This document shows positions 5,964 to 12,373 of a DNA stretch of 14,442 bases, in pieces. Origin of the DNA: Paracoccaceae bacterium (GTDB lineage Bacteria > Pseudomonadota > Alphaproteobacteria > Rhodobacterales > Rhodobacteraceae). The stretch covers positions 1 to 14,442 of the forward strand of contig JALSHL010000215.1 of assembly GCA_026982255.1 (NCBI GenBank). The letters run 5' to 3'. The notes under the pieces are model-generated. The model did no database searches, was not told the origin of the DNA, and saw only the letters and a program-made list of their open reading frames with translations. How positions within the stretch are numbered: the first letter of the stretch is position 1; each line of letters begins with the position of its first letter. The translations under genes were made by a program, and so were the position numbers.

Positions 5964-7316
5964 ATGAGCAAGTATGATTTCGACCTGTTTGTCATCGGTG
6001 GCGGGTCGGGCGGCGTGCGTGCCGGCCGTGTCGCCGCGCAGGGCGGGGCCAAAGTCGGTCTGGCCGAGGAATACCGCTATGGCGGCACCTGTGTCATTCG
6101 CGGCTGTGTGCCGAAAAAGCTGATGGTCTATGCCTCCGGTTATGCCGAGGCGATGCACGATGCCGAGGGATTCGGCTGGACTATTGGCGAGCGGTCGTTC
6201 GACTGGATGCGTCTGCGCAAGAAGATAGACGAGGAACTGGTGCGCCTTGAAGGGCTGTATCGCAAGGGGTTGACCGGCAACGGGGTGGAGGTTTTTGACT
6301 CTCGCGCCACCATCAAGGATGCCCATACGGTGACGCTGGCCGACGGGCGGGATTTTACTGCCAAAACCATTCTGATCGCCACCGGCGGGCGGCCCTATCT
6401 GCCGAACACCAAGGGTATCGAGCATGTGATGACCTCGGACGATGTGTTCCTGATGGATGATTTGCCGAAGCGGATTCTGGTGGTTGGCGGTGGATATATT
6501 GCCTGCGAGTTTGCCGGTATTTTCAATGGCATGGGGTCCGAGGTTAAACAGTTCTACCGCGGTGCGCAGATCCTGCGCGGTTTCGATGGCGAGGTGCGCG
6601 GCCATGTGGCGGACGAGATGATCCGCAAGGGGATTTCGCTGCATCTGGGGACCGATGTTGTGGAGATCGAGAAAAAGGGTGAGGAACTGCACGTAACCTG
6701 CACGAATGGCTCTGTTTCCGTGGTTGATGCCGTGCTTTATGCAACGGGACGGATTGCCAATACCCGTGACATGGGGCTGGAGGAGGTCGGCGTGAAAATC
6801 GGACGGCGTTCGGAGATCATGGTGGACCGCTATTCGAAAACTTCGGTCGATTCCATCTATGCGGTGGGGGATGTGACAGACCGGGTCAACCTGACGCCGG
6901 TCGCCATTCGCGAGGCCATGGCCTTTGTCGAGACCGTGTTCAACGACAACCCGACGGCAATGGATCACGAGATGATCCCGACGGCCGTATTCACCCAGCC
7001 GGAAATCGGCACTATCGGCTATACCGAGGAGGACGCGCGCGAGGATTTCGATATCGAGGTTTACCGTGCCGCTTTCCGTCCGATGGCCAATATTCTGGCG
7101 GGGCGCGACGAGCGGGCGCTGATGAAGCTGATTGTCGAGAAGGACTCGCAAAAGGTTATCGGGTGCCACCTTGTCGGGCCGGCCTCGGGCGAGATGATCC
7201 AGATGGTCGGGATTGCCATAAAGATGGGCGCGACCAAGGCCGATTTCGACCGCACGGTGGCCGTGCATCCGACCGCGGCCGAGGAGTTGGTGACAATGAA
7301 AGAACCCGTCCGCTAG
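5964..7316 (+). CDS. gor: Glutathione-disulfide reductase
   Basis: A flavoprotein that reduces glutathione disulfide with NADPH, keeping the cytosolic thiol pool reduced. The 450 residues show the FAD-binding GGGSGG at 12-17, the redox-active disulfide Cys43-Cys48 in GGTCVIRGCVPKK, and a second nucleotide site, GGGYIA, at 175-180. Arg199 and Arg205 sit where glutathione reductases have arginines for the 2'-phosphate of NADPH. The second FAD motif, AVGDVTDR, is at 300-307, and the active-site His435-Glu440 in HPTAAEE. These features separate it from dihydrolipoamide and mercuric reductases. A start at 5964 is supported by AAGGAAAA just after the rpiA stop. Pairing with rpiA links pentose phosphate metabolism with an NADPH consumer. 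No terminator is evident before hflK, 72 bp downstream, so read-through is possible. Confidence 0.96.
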   Translation: MSKYDFDLFVIGGGSGGVRAGRVAAQGGAKVGLAEEYRYGGTCVIRGCVPKKLMVYASGYAEAMHDAEGFGWTIGERSFDWMRLRKKIDEELVRLEGLYRKGLTGNGVEVFDSRATIKDAHTVTLADGRDFTAKTILIATGGRPYLPNTKGIEHVMTSDDVFLMDDLPKRILVVGGGYIACEFAGIFNGMGSEVKQFYRGAQILRGFDGEVRGHVADEMIRKGISLHLGTDVVEIEKKGEELHVTCTNGSVSVVDAVLYATGRIANTRDMGLEEVGVKIGRRSEIMVDRYSKTSVDSIYAVGDVTDRVNLTPVAIREAMAFVETVFNDNPTAMDHEMIPTAVFTQPEIGTIGYTEEDAREDFDIEVYRAAFRPMANILAGRDERALMKLIVEKDSQKVIGCHLVGPASGEMIQMVGIAIKMGATKADFDRTVAVHPTAAEELVTMKEPVR

Positions 7317-7388
7317 GCCTTGAAAAACCCTGCGGGAGTGAACAGTTTAACGACACTATTGTGAATTTAGCGGAGGAAGACCCGGCAG

Positions 7389-8519
7389 ATGCCTTATTCC
7401 AACAATTCCGGTGGCCCCTGGGGTGGCGGCGGCGGTAACGACGGCGGCGACGATAACGACCGCAACAAGGGACAACGACCGGGCAACCAGCCCCCGCAGG
7501 TGCCGGATCTCGACGATCTGGTCCGCAAGGGGCAGGAACAGCTCAAGGTCCTGATGGGCGGCGGCAAGGGTGGCGGCCCGCGCGGTTCTGCTCCCGAAGG
7601 CCCGCAGATCGGCAAGGGGACCATCGCCATCGGTGTGCTCGGTCTGGTGGTTTTGTGGCTGTTCGCCTCTTTCTATACAGTCAAGCCCGAAGAAAAGTCG
7701 GTGGAGCTGATGTTCGGCAAATACTATGCCACCGGCGAATCCGGTCTGAACTTCGCGCCCTGGCCGGTTGTGACCAAGGAAATCGTGCAGGTCACCCGCG
7801 AGAACACCGAGGATATCGGTGTTGGCGGTCGTGGCGGGCAATATGATCAGGGGTTGATGCTGACAGGGGACGAGAATATCGTCGATATCGATTTCCAGGT
7901 TGTCTGGAACATCACCGATCCGGCGCAGTATTTGTTCAATCTGGAAAATCCGCAGGAAACCATTCGCGCCGTGTCGGAATCGGCCATGCGCGAGGTGATC
8001 GGGCGGTCCAATCTGGCGCCGATTCTCAACCGTGATCGCGCCGCGATTTCGCAGGAAGTGCGCGACCTGATACAGGGCACGCTCGACAGCTATAATTCCG
8101 GCGTCAATATCGTGCGCCTGAACTTCGACAAGGCCGACCCGCCGATCGAGGTAATCGATTCCTTCCGTGACGTTCAGGCCGCCGAGCAGGAACGCGATAC
8201 GCTGGAGAAACAGGCCGATGCCTATGCCAATCAGACCCTCGCCGCGGCGCGCGGTCAGGCGGCGCAGTTGCTGCAGCAGGCCGAAGGCTATCGTGCGCAG
8301 GTGGTTAACCAGGCTACCGGTGAGGCCTCGCGCTTTATTGCGGTTTACGAGGAATACACCAAGGCAAAATCCGTGACCCGCAAGCGGCTCTATCTGGAAA
8401 CGATGGAACGTATTCTGGCCGGTGTTGACAAGATCATCATCGACGAGGGGGTCGGTGGCGACGGGGGTATCGTGCCCTACCTGCCGCTCAACGAGTTGAA
8501 CCGCGGGGGATCGAACTGA
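7389..8519 (+). CDS. hflK: HflK, FtsH-protease modulator subunit
   Basis: HflK forms with HflC a large inner-membrane complex of the SPFH/band 7 family that surrounds and modulates the FtsH protease. The 376 residues begin with a Gly/Asn/Asp-rich cytoplasmic stretch (about 5-36, with a GGGGG run at 12-16) and a second glycine-rich patch (57-63). One membrane helix follows (about 77-95), then the band 7 domain (about 95-260, with LTGDENIVDIDF at 158-169), an Ala/Gln/Glu-rich coiled coil (about 262-315) and a short tail. A glycine-rich N-terminus is common in HflK. GGAGG at 7372-7376 lies 12 bases before the ATG, a slightly long spacing. The stop overlaps the hflC start by one base, so the two subunits are probably made in step. 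Confidence 0.96.
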   Translation: MPYSNNSGGPWGGGGGNDGGDDNDRNKGQRPGNQPPQVPDLDDLVRKGQEQLKVLMGGGKGGGPRGSAPEGPQIGKGTIAIGVLGLVVLWLFASFYTVKPEEKSVELMFGKYYATGESGLNFAPWPVVTKEIVQVTRENTEDIGVGGRGGQYDQGLMLTGDENIVDIDFQVVWNITDPAQYLFNLENPQETIRAVSESAMREVIGRSNLAPILNRDRAAISQEVRDLIQGTLDSYNSGVNIVRLNFDKADPPIEVIDSFRDVQAAEQERDTLEKQADAYANQTLAAARGQAAQLLQQAEGYRAQVVNQATGEASRFIAVYEEYTKAKSVTRKRLYLETMERILAGVDKIIIDEGVGGDGGIVPYLPLNELNRGGSN

Positions 8520-9391
8520 TGAAAGCTTTGACAATATTTGGCGGGATCGTGATTGCCGCAGCCGTGGTCGGTGCCTCTTCGGTCTATACCGTGGACGAGC
8601 GTGAAAAGGCGCTGGTGCTGCAATTCGGTCAGGTGAAGGCCGTGAAGGAAGACCCCGGTCTGGCCTTCAAGGTGCCGTTCATTCAGGAAGTGGTCAAATA
8701 CGATGACCGTATCCTGTCGCTGGACACGCAGCCGCTGGAGGTTACGCCGCTGGACGACCGCCGTCTGGTCGTGGACGCCTTTGCCCGCTATCGCATCGTA
8801 GATGTGGTGAAATTCCGGCAGGCGGTCGGTGTCGGCGGGGTGGCTTCGGCCGAGACCCGTTTGACGCGGATCATCAACGCCAGCCTGCGCGAGGTGCTGG
8901 GTGCGGTGGATTCCGGCCAGATCCTGTCGTCCGAGCGTGTGGTGCTGATGAACAAGATCCGCGATGCGGCGATTGTCGAGGCGGAAAACCTCGGGATCGA
9001 AGTAGTGGATGTGCGCATCAAGCGCGCCGACCTGCCGCAACAGAACCTTGCCGCGACTTTCGCGCGTATGCAGGCCGAGCGTGAACGCGAAGCCGCAGAC
9101 CAGCGGGCGCGTGGTAAAGAGGCGGCGCAGAAGGTGCGCGCACAGGCGGACCGCACCGCGGTGGAGCTGGTTTCGGCCGCCCAGCGTGACGCGGATATCG
9201 CCCGTGGTGAGGCGGACGCCGAACGCAACGCCATCTTTGCCGAGGCTTTCGGGCGTGACCCGGATTTCTTTGCCTTCTACCGTTCGTTGTCGGCTTACGA
9301 GAATTCCCTGAAAGGGGACAGCTCCATGCTGGTTCTGACACCGGATAGCGAATTCTTCGACTATCTGAAAACGGACGGTTTCAATGACTAA
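8519..9391 (+). CDS. hflC: HflC, FtsH-protease modulator subunit
   Basis: The partner of HflK in the membrane complex that modulates FtsH. Its 290 residues start with a single membrane helix (about 4-23), then the band 7 domain (about 22-185, with DEREKALVLQFGQV at 26-39), a charged coiled coil rich in Arg, Glu and Ala (about 185-240) and the C-terminal FFAFYRSLSAYE block (250-261) that is well conserved in HflC. It lacks the glycine-rich N-terminus of HflK, which distinguishes the two. The ATG at 8519 shares its A with the hflK stop (TGATG). The next gene, for a DUF2065 protein, starts inside its last codons. Confidence 0.96.
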   Translation: MKALTIFGGIVIAAAVVGASSVYTVDEREKALVLQFGQVKAVKEDPGLAFKVPFIQEVVKYDDRILSLDTQPLEVTPLDDRRLVVDAFARYRIVDVVKFRQAVGVGGVASAETRLTRIINASLREVLGAVDSGQILSSERVVLMNKIRDAAIVEAENLGIEVVDVRIKRADLPQQNLAATFARMQAEREREAADQRARGKEAAQKVRAQADRTAVELVSAAQRDADIARGEADAERNAIFAEAFGRDPDFFAFYRSLSAYENSLKGDSSMLVLTPDSEFFDYLKTDGFND

Positions 9392-9572
9392 CGAACTGCT
9401 GTTCGGACTGGGGTTCGTAGCGGTTATCGAGGGGCTGGTGCTTGCACTGGCCCCTTCGCGTCTGGAGGAGTTGCTGGAACTGCTGCGGCGGATGGGAACC
9501 GAGAAGATGCGGTTCCTCGGGTTGGGATCGGTGGCACTGGGCGTGGTGCTGATCTGGTCGGGATTGCGGTAA
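9384..9572 (+). CDS. DUF2065 small membrane protein
   Basis: A 62-residue protein with two membrane helices (about 5-24 and 43-60) and a charged connecting stretch (RLEELLELLRRMGTEKMR). The size, the early GLxxxxEGLVLALAP pattern, the LG-rich second helix and the place directly after hflC all match the DUF2065 family. That family often accompanies hflKC in proteobacteria and has no established function. Its start overlaps the end of hflC by 8 bases, which argues for coupled translation. An accessory role in the HflKC-FtsH complex is an inference from position only. Confidence 0.85.
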   Translation: MTNELLFGLGFVAVIEGLVLALAPSRLEELLELLRRMGTEKMRFLGLGSVALGVVLIWSGLR

Positions 9573-9648
9573 CTTTGGCGTGAGCGGTGCCGTCGTGGCG
9601 CGGCTGCCTATTGTAAATATGTCACAGGTTCCTACCTGATTGTGCGAA

Positions 9649-9661
9649 GCCCGTTTCGGGC
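9649..9661 (+). other. Short hairpin upstream of degP
   Basis: GCCCG-TTT-CGGGC, a 5-bp GC-rich stem with a 3-base loop, ends 15 bases before the degP ribosome binding site in the 116-bp gap after the DUF2065 gene. It is followed by AATTT, not a clean T-tract, so it is at best a weak attenuator or an mRNA processing or stability element that could set degP expression apart from hflKC. Confidence 0.3.
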
Positions 9662-9676
9662 CGAATTTCTGAAATA

Positions 9677-9691
9677 GGAGGATAGAATTTG
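9677..9691 (+). promoter_or_regulatory. Ribosome binding site fixing a TTG start for degP
   Basis: GGAGGA at 9677-9682 is followed by six bases and TTG at 9689-9691. No ATG or GTG is equally well placed: the next in-frame candidates lie 45 bases or more downstream and would cut into the basic and hydrophobic parts of the signal peptide. The TTG is therefore the best start. Confidence 0.75.
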
Positions 9692-11158
9692 TCGAAAGCC
9701 GCCGTTTTTGGCCGTCCGCTGGGATATCTGAAGGTGTCCATCGTGATGGCCCTGAGCATCCTGTCGCTGCTGGTCGTTGCACCTGCGCCGGGATTCTCGC
9801 GCGCGCCGGGGGACAGCTTTGCCGATCTGGCAGAGAAGATCAGCCCCGCCGTTGTCAATATCGTAACCAGTGTTGCCGTGAACCAGCCGGCGCAGGAAAT
9901 GCCGCTCGTGCCGAAAGGCTCGCCGCTGGAGGATCTGTTCCGGGATTTCCTCGACCGTCAGGGCGGGAACGGCCCGTCGCCCGAACCGCAGTTGCGTGGC
10001 GAGGCGCTGGGTTCCGGTTTCATCATCTCCGCTGACGGGTATGTCGTGACCAACAACCATGTGATCGTCGATGCCGACCAGATCGAGGTCGAGACATTTG
10101 CCGGCGAAACCTATGTCGCCACCATCGTCGGACGGGACGAGCGCACCGATATCGCTGTGCTGAAAATCGAGGGCGACGCACCGTTTCCCTTCGTGAGCTT
10201 CGGCGATTCCGATATTGCCCGTGTGGGCGACTGGGTGCTGGCCGTGGGCAACCCGCTGGGGCAGGGGTTCTCGGTCTCTGCCGGGATCATCTCGGCCCGC
10301 AACCGTGCGCTGTCGGGAGCCTATGACGACTTCATCCAGACGGATGCGGCCATCAACCGGGGCAACTCCGGCGGGCCGCTGTTCAACATGGACGGAGAGG
10401 TCATCGGTGTAAACACTGCGATCCTGTCGCCCAATGGCGGTTCCATCGGGCTGGGCTTTTCCATGTCCTCGGCCGTGGTATCGCAGGTGGTCGACCAGCT
10501 GATCAAATATGGCGAGACCCGCCGCGGCTGGCTCGGTGTGCGGATTCAGGGCGTCAGCGAGGATATCGCCGCCGCACTTGATCTGGAAAAAGCCGAAGGG
10601 GCGCTGGTGACGGATGTGCCCGACGGTCCGGCCGCCGAAGCGGGCATCCAGCCGGGTGATGTGATCGTCAGCTTCGATGGAAAACCGATCGCCGATATCC
10701 GCGAACTGGTGCGTATCGTGGCCGAGACCGAGGTCGGCAAGGCCGTGCGGGTGGTCGTGGTGCGCGAGGGCAAGACCCAGACGGTTCTGGTGACTTTGGG
10801 GCGTCTGGAAGAGGCCCTGCAGACACTGGACAGCCCCGCGGATCGCCCCGCCGCCCGTCCGGTCGATAGTGACGAGGGCATGACCCTTGGCGCGCTGACA
10901 CCGGAGGTGCGCAACACCTATGGCCTGTCGGAGGATATCGACGGGGTTGTGGTGCTGGATGTGGAGGCCGGATCGCCCGCCGATGCCAAGGGTATCGAGG
11001 CGGGGGATGTGATCCTCGAGGTTGGCCAGCGTCCGGTGAATACGCCACAGGATGTGCTGAGGGCCTTTGACACCGCGCGCGAGGCGGGGCGGCAGTCGGT
11101 GCTGCTGCTGGTCGATCGCAATGGCGACAAACGCTTTGTGGCCATCACGCTGAACTAA
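9689..11158 (+). CDS. degP: DegP/HtrA (Do-type) periplasmic serine protease
   Basis: An envelope protease and chaperone that degrades misfolded periplasmic proteins. The 489-residue chain has a signal peptide or anchor (basic 3-15, hydrophobic about 16-37; the cleavage site is unclear because of prolines). A trypsin-like domain follows with the catalytic triad His124 (TNNHVI), Asp154 (RTDIAV) and Ser227 (RGNSGGP). The first PDZ domain spans about 275-370 (RRGWLGVRIQGV, then GIQPGDVIVSFDG), and the second about 395-485 (GIEAGDVILEVGQ). The loop after the signal peptide is short, as in DegQ/MucD-like members, so the exact paralogue name is uncertain. It starts with TTG, read from a strong GGAGGA. 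It follows hflK-hflC-DUF2065, so FtsH modulation and periplasmic proteolysis are grouped. It ends just before a strong terminator. Confidence 0.94.
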   Translation: MSKAAVFGRPLGYLKVSIVMALSILSLLVVAPAPGFSRAPGDSFADLAEKISPAVVNIVTSVAVNQPAQEMPLVPKGSPLEDLFRDFLDRQGGNGPSPEPQLRGEALGSGFIISADGYVVTNNHVIVDADQIEVETFAGETYVATIVGRDERTDIAVLKIEGDAPFPFVSFGDSDIARVGDWVLAVGNPLGQGFSVSAGIISARNRALSGAYDDFIQTDAAINRGNSGGPLFNMDGEVIGVNTAILSPNGGSIGLGFSMSSAVVSQVVDQLIKYGETRRGWLGVRIQGVSEDIAAALDLEKAEGALVTDVPDGPAAEAGIQPGDVIVSFDGKPIADIRELVRIVAETEVGKAVRVVVVREGKTQTVLVTLGRLEEALQTLDSPADRPAARPVDSDEGMTLGALTPEVRNTYGLSEDIDGVVVLDVEAGSPADAKGIEAGDVILEVGQRPVNTPQDVLRAFDTAREAGRQSVLLLVDRNGDKRFVAITLN

Positions 11159-11160
11159 CG

Positions 11161-11191
11161 AAAAGGGGGCGGCCTTCGGGTCGCCCTTTTT
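11161..11191. terminator. Strong intrinsic terminator with UUCG loop
   Basis: GGGCGGCC (11167-11174) and GGTCGCCC (11179-11186) form an 8-bp stem (one G-U pair) closed by a C(UUCG)G tetraloop, followed by TTTTT (11187-11191). It lies a few bases after the degP stop. On the minus strand the A-tract at 11161-11164 provides four T residues, so it may also end the convergent RTX transcript. The T-tract overlaps the RTX stop codon at 11190-11192. Confidence 0.9.
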
Positions 11192-12281
11192 ACTGGAACA
11201 GGAAGTCGTCGGCGCCGATCAGCGCCACGTCCGTGTTTTCCAGCAGGATATAGCTGCTGCCAAGGCCCCAGTCGATTACCGTATTGTTGCCCGATTGCAG
11301 GATGCCGAGGTCGTCGAATCTGCTGCCCTGTAGGACCAGAATGTCCTCTCCATCGGTAAAATCGGTGATGGTGTCACGCCCCGGTTCGGTTGTGTCGAAG
11401 ACGAACCGGTCCGCACCTTCTCCGCCGGTCAGCCGGTCGGAGCCGCGCCCGCCGGTCAGGATGTCGTCGCCGCGCCCGCCGACCAGCGTATCGTTGGCCA
11501 GCATACCGTCCAGCCGGTCGTCGCCCGCGCCGCCGATCAGCGTGTCGCGCCCCGCGTTGCCGATCAGGTGGTCGTCGCCCGCGCCCGAAACCAGCGTGTC
11601 GTCGCCCAGCCCGCCAAAGACGGTGCTGCCGTCGGAGCCGTCGCCCAGTGCGGCGTAGTCGTCACCGGCACCGGAAAAGATGAAATTCACCCCGTCGGGG
11701 TCGGTCAGCCGGTCATCCCCCGTGCCACCCCAGAGCCGGTCGTTCCCGAGCGAGCCGGTCAGCCGGTCGTTACCGTCGAAACCGCGCAGGACACTAGTGC
11801 CATAGACGGGGAAGGTCGGGATATGGGCCTTGAAAATGTCGTCGCCCGCGCCGCCCTCGAACAGGACCCCGTCGGCGCGCAGCATCCGGTCGAGCGGAGC
11901 GCCGGCCTCGGCCCGCCAGCCGGAGCGCCCGATGTCGAGCTGGTCATAGGTTGCGGTAACGGACAGCGGTTGCGGCAATTCCATGGTGGCGGTGACAATG
12001 CGGTCGCCGTCCTCGATGCGGTAATATTCCAGTCCGGTGATGTCGAGTGCGGTTTGCTGCCCGAATATGTCCGCCTCCGGCGGCGGGGCCATGGTGACCA
12101 GGTCGATGCCGAAGCTGTCGTAGCGCGCGCTTTCGCGGCTCTGCCAGCCGTCGGCAGTGCTTTCGACGATACCGGCGATATTGACCGCGGTTTTCAGAAA
12201 CACGTTCGGCGCCAGCGGATCGCCCAGTGGCGACAAGTTGAAAAAGCCCGCGTCCGTTGCGCGGATAACAATGCGTGCCAT
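11190..12281 (-). CDS. RTX calcium-binding repeat protein, probably type I secreted
   Basis: A 363-residue acidic protein. Residues 1-140 match no family I recognise and show no enzyme motif or Sec signal peptide. Residues 143-297 hold about a dozen nine-residue RTX repeats of the form GGxGxDxLx, for example GGAGDDRLD at 250-258, GGRGDDILT at 268-276 and GGRGSDRLT at 277-285. A few are degenerate, such as GMLANDTLV at 259-267. The repeats form a calcium-binding beta-roll. The C-terminal 65 residues (FTDGEDILVLQG, then ALIGADDFLF) look like the uncleaved type I secretion signal region. Secretion through an ABC-type exporter is inferred; no exporter gene is in the window. The ATG at 12281 is preceded by a G-rich ribosome binding site that can pair with a C-run upstream. 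The convergent degP and upstream glmS are housekeeping, so this is the accessory gene of the region. Confidence 0.85.
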   Translation of the reverse strand: MARIVIRATDAGFFNLSPLGDPLAPNVFLKTAVNIAGIVESTADGWQSRESARYDSFGIDLVTMAPPPEADIFGQQTALDITGLEYYRIEDGDRIVTATMELPQPLSVTATYDQLDIGRSGWRAEAGAPLDRMLRADGVLFEGGAGDDIFKAHIPTFPVYGTSVLRGFDGNDRLTGSLGNDRLWGGTGDDRLTDPDGVNFIFSGAGDDYAALGDGSDGSTVFGGLGDDTLVSGAGDDHLIGNAGRDTLIGGAGDDRLDGMLANDTLVGGRGDDILTGGRGSDRLTGGEGADRFVFDTTEPGRDTITDFTDGEDILVLQGSRFDDLGILQSGNNTVIDWGLGSSYILLENTDVALIGADDFLFQ

Positions 12282-12287
12282 GTCTCA

Positions 12288-12313
12288 CCCCCCATGAGAA
12301 ACTCTTGAGGGGG
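12288..12313 (-). promoter_or_regulatory. Leader hairpin covering the RTX gene ribosome binding site
   Basis: On the minus strand, CCCCC and CTCAAGAG (12313-12302) can pair with CTCAT and GGGGGG (12298-12288) around a TTT loop, with one mismatch and a one-base bulge. The G-run ends seven bases before the ATG at 12281 and is part of the presumed Shine-Dalgarno region, so the fold would hide it. On the plus strand the same hairpin is followed by ATTTTT (12314-12319) and would look like a terminator, but no plus-strand gene needs one here. Confidence 0.45.
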
Positions 12314-12348
12314 ATTTTTCACATATTTGTCTAAAATCCTACGCTTCT

Positions 12349-12365
12349 GTTAACACTTGGTTAAC
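12349..12365. repeat. GTTAAC repeated across a 5-base spacer
   Basis: GTTAAC (12349-12354) recurs at 12360-12365, separated by ACTTG. Because each copy is its own reverse complement, the pair is both a direct and an inverted repeat with centres 11 bp apart, one helical turn. It lies between the glmS stop and the RTX gene, about 70-85 bp upstream of the RTX start, so it could be a regulator site for that gene. It is AT-rich and would make a weak terminator. Confidence 0.3.
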
Positions 12366-12373
12366 GGATGCGG

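Noticed and set aside
5091..7268. 725-residue open frame on the minus strand opposite rpiA and gor
   Set aside because: It is antisense to two certain genes, has no recognisable domain and a composition rich in His, Arg and Gly. This is what strong GC bias at codon position three produces on the opposite strand.
11390..11860. Tandem repeat or CRISPR-like array
   Set aside because: The roughly 27-base periodicity is the coding sequence of the RTX nonapeptide repeats, varied at third positions, with no conserved repeat-spacer arrangement.
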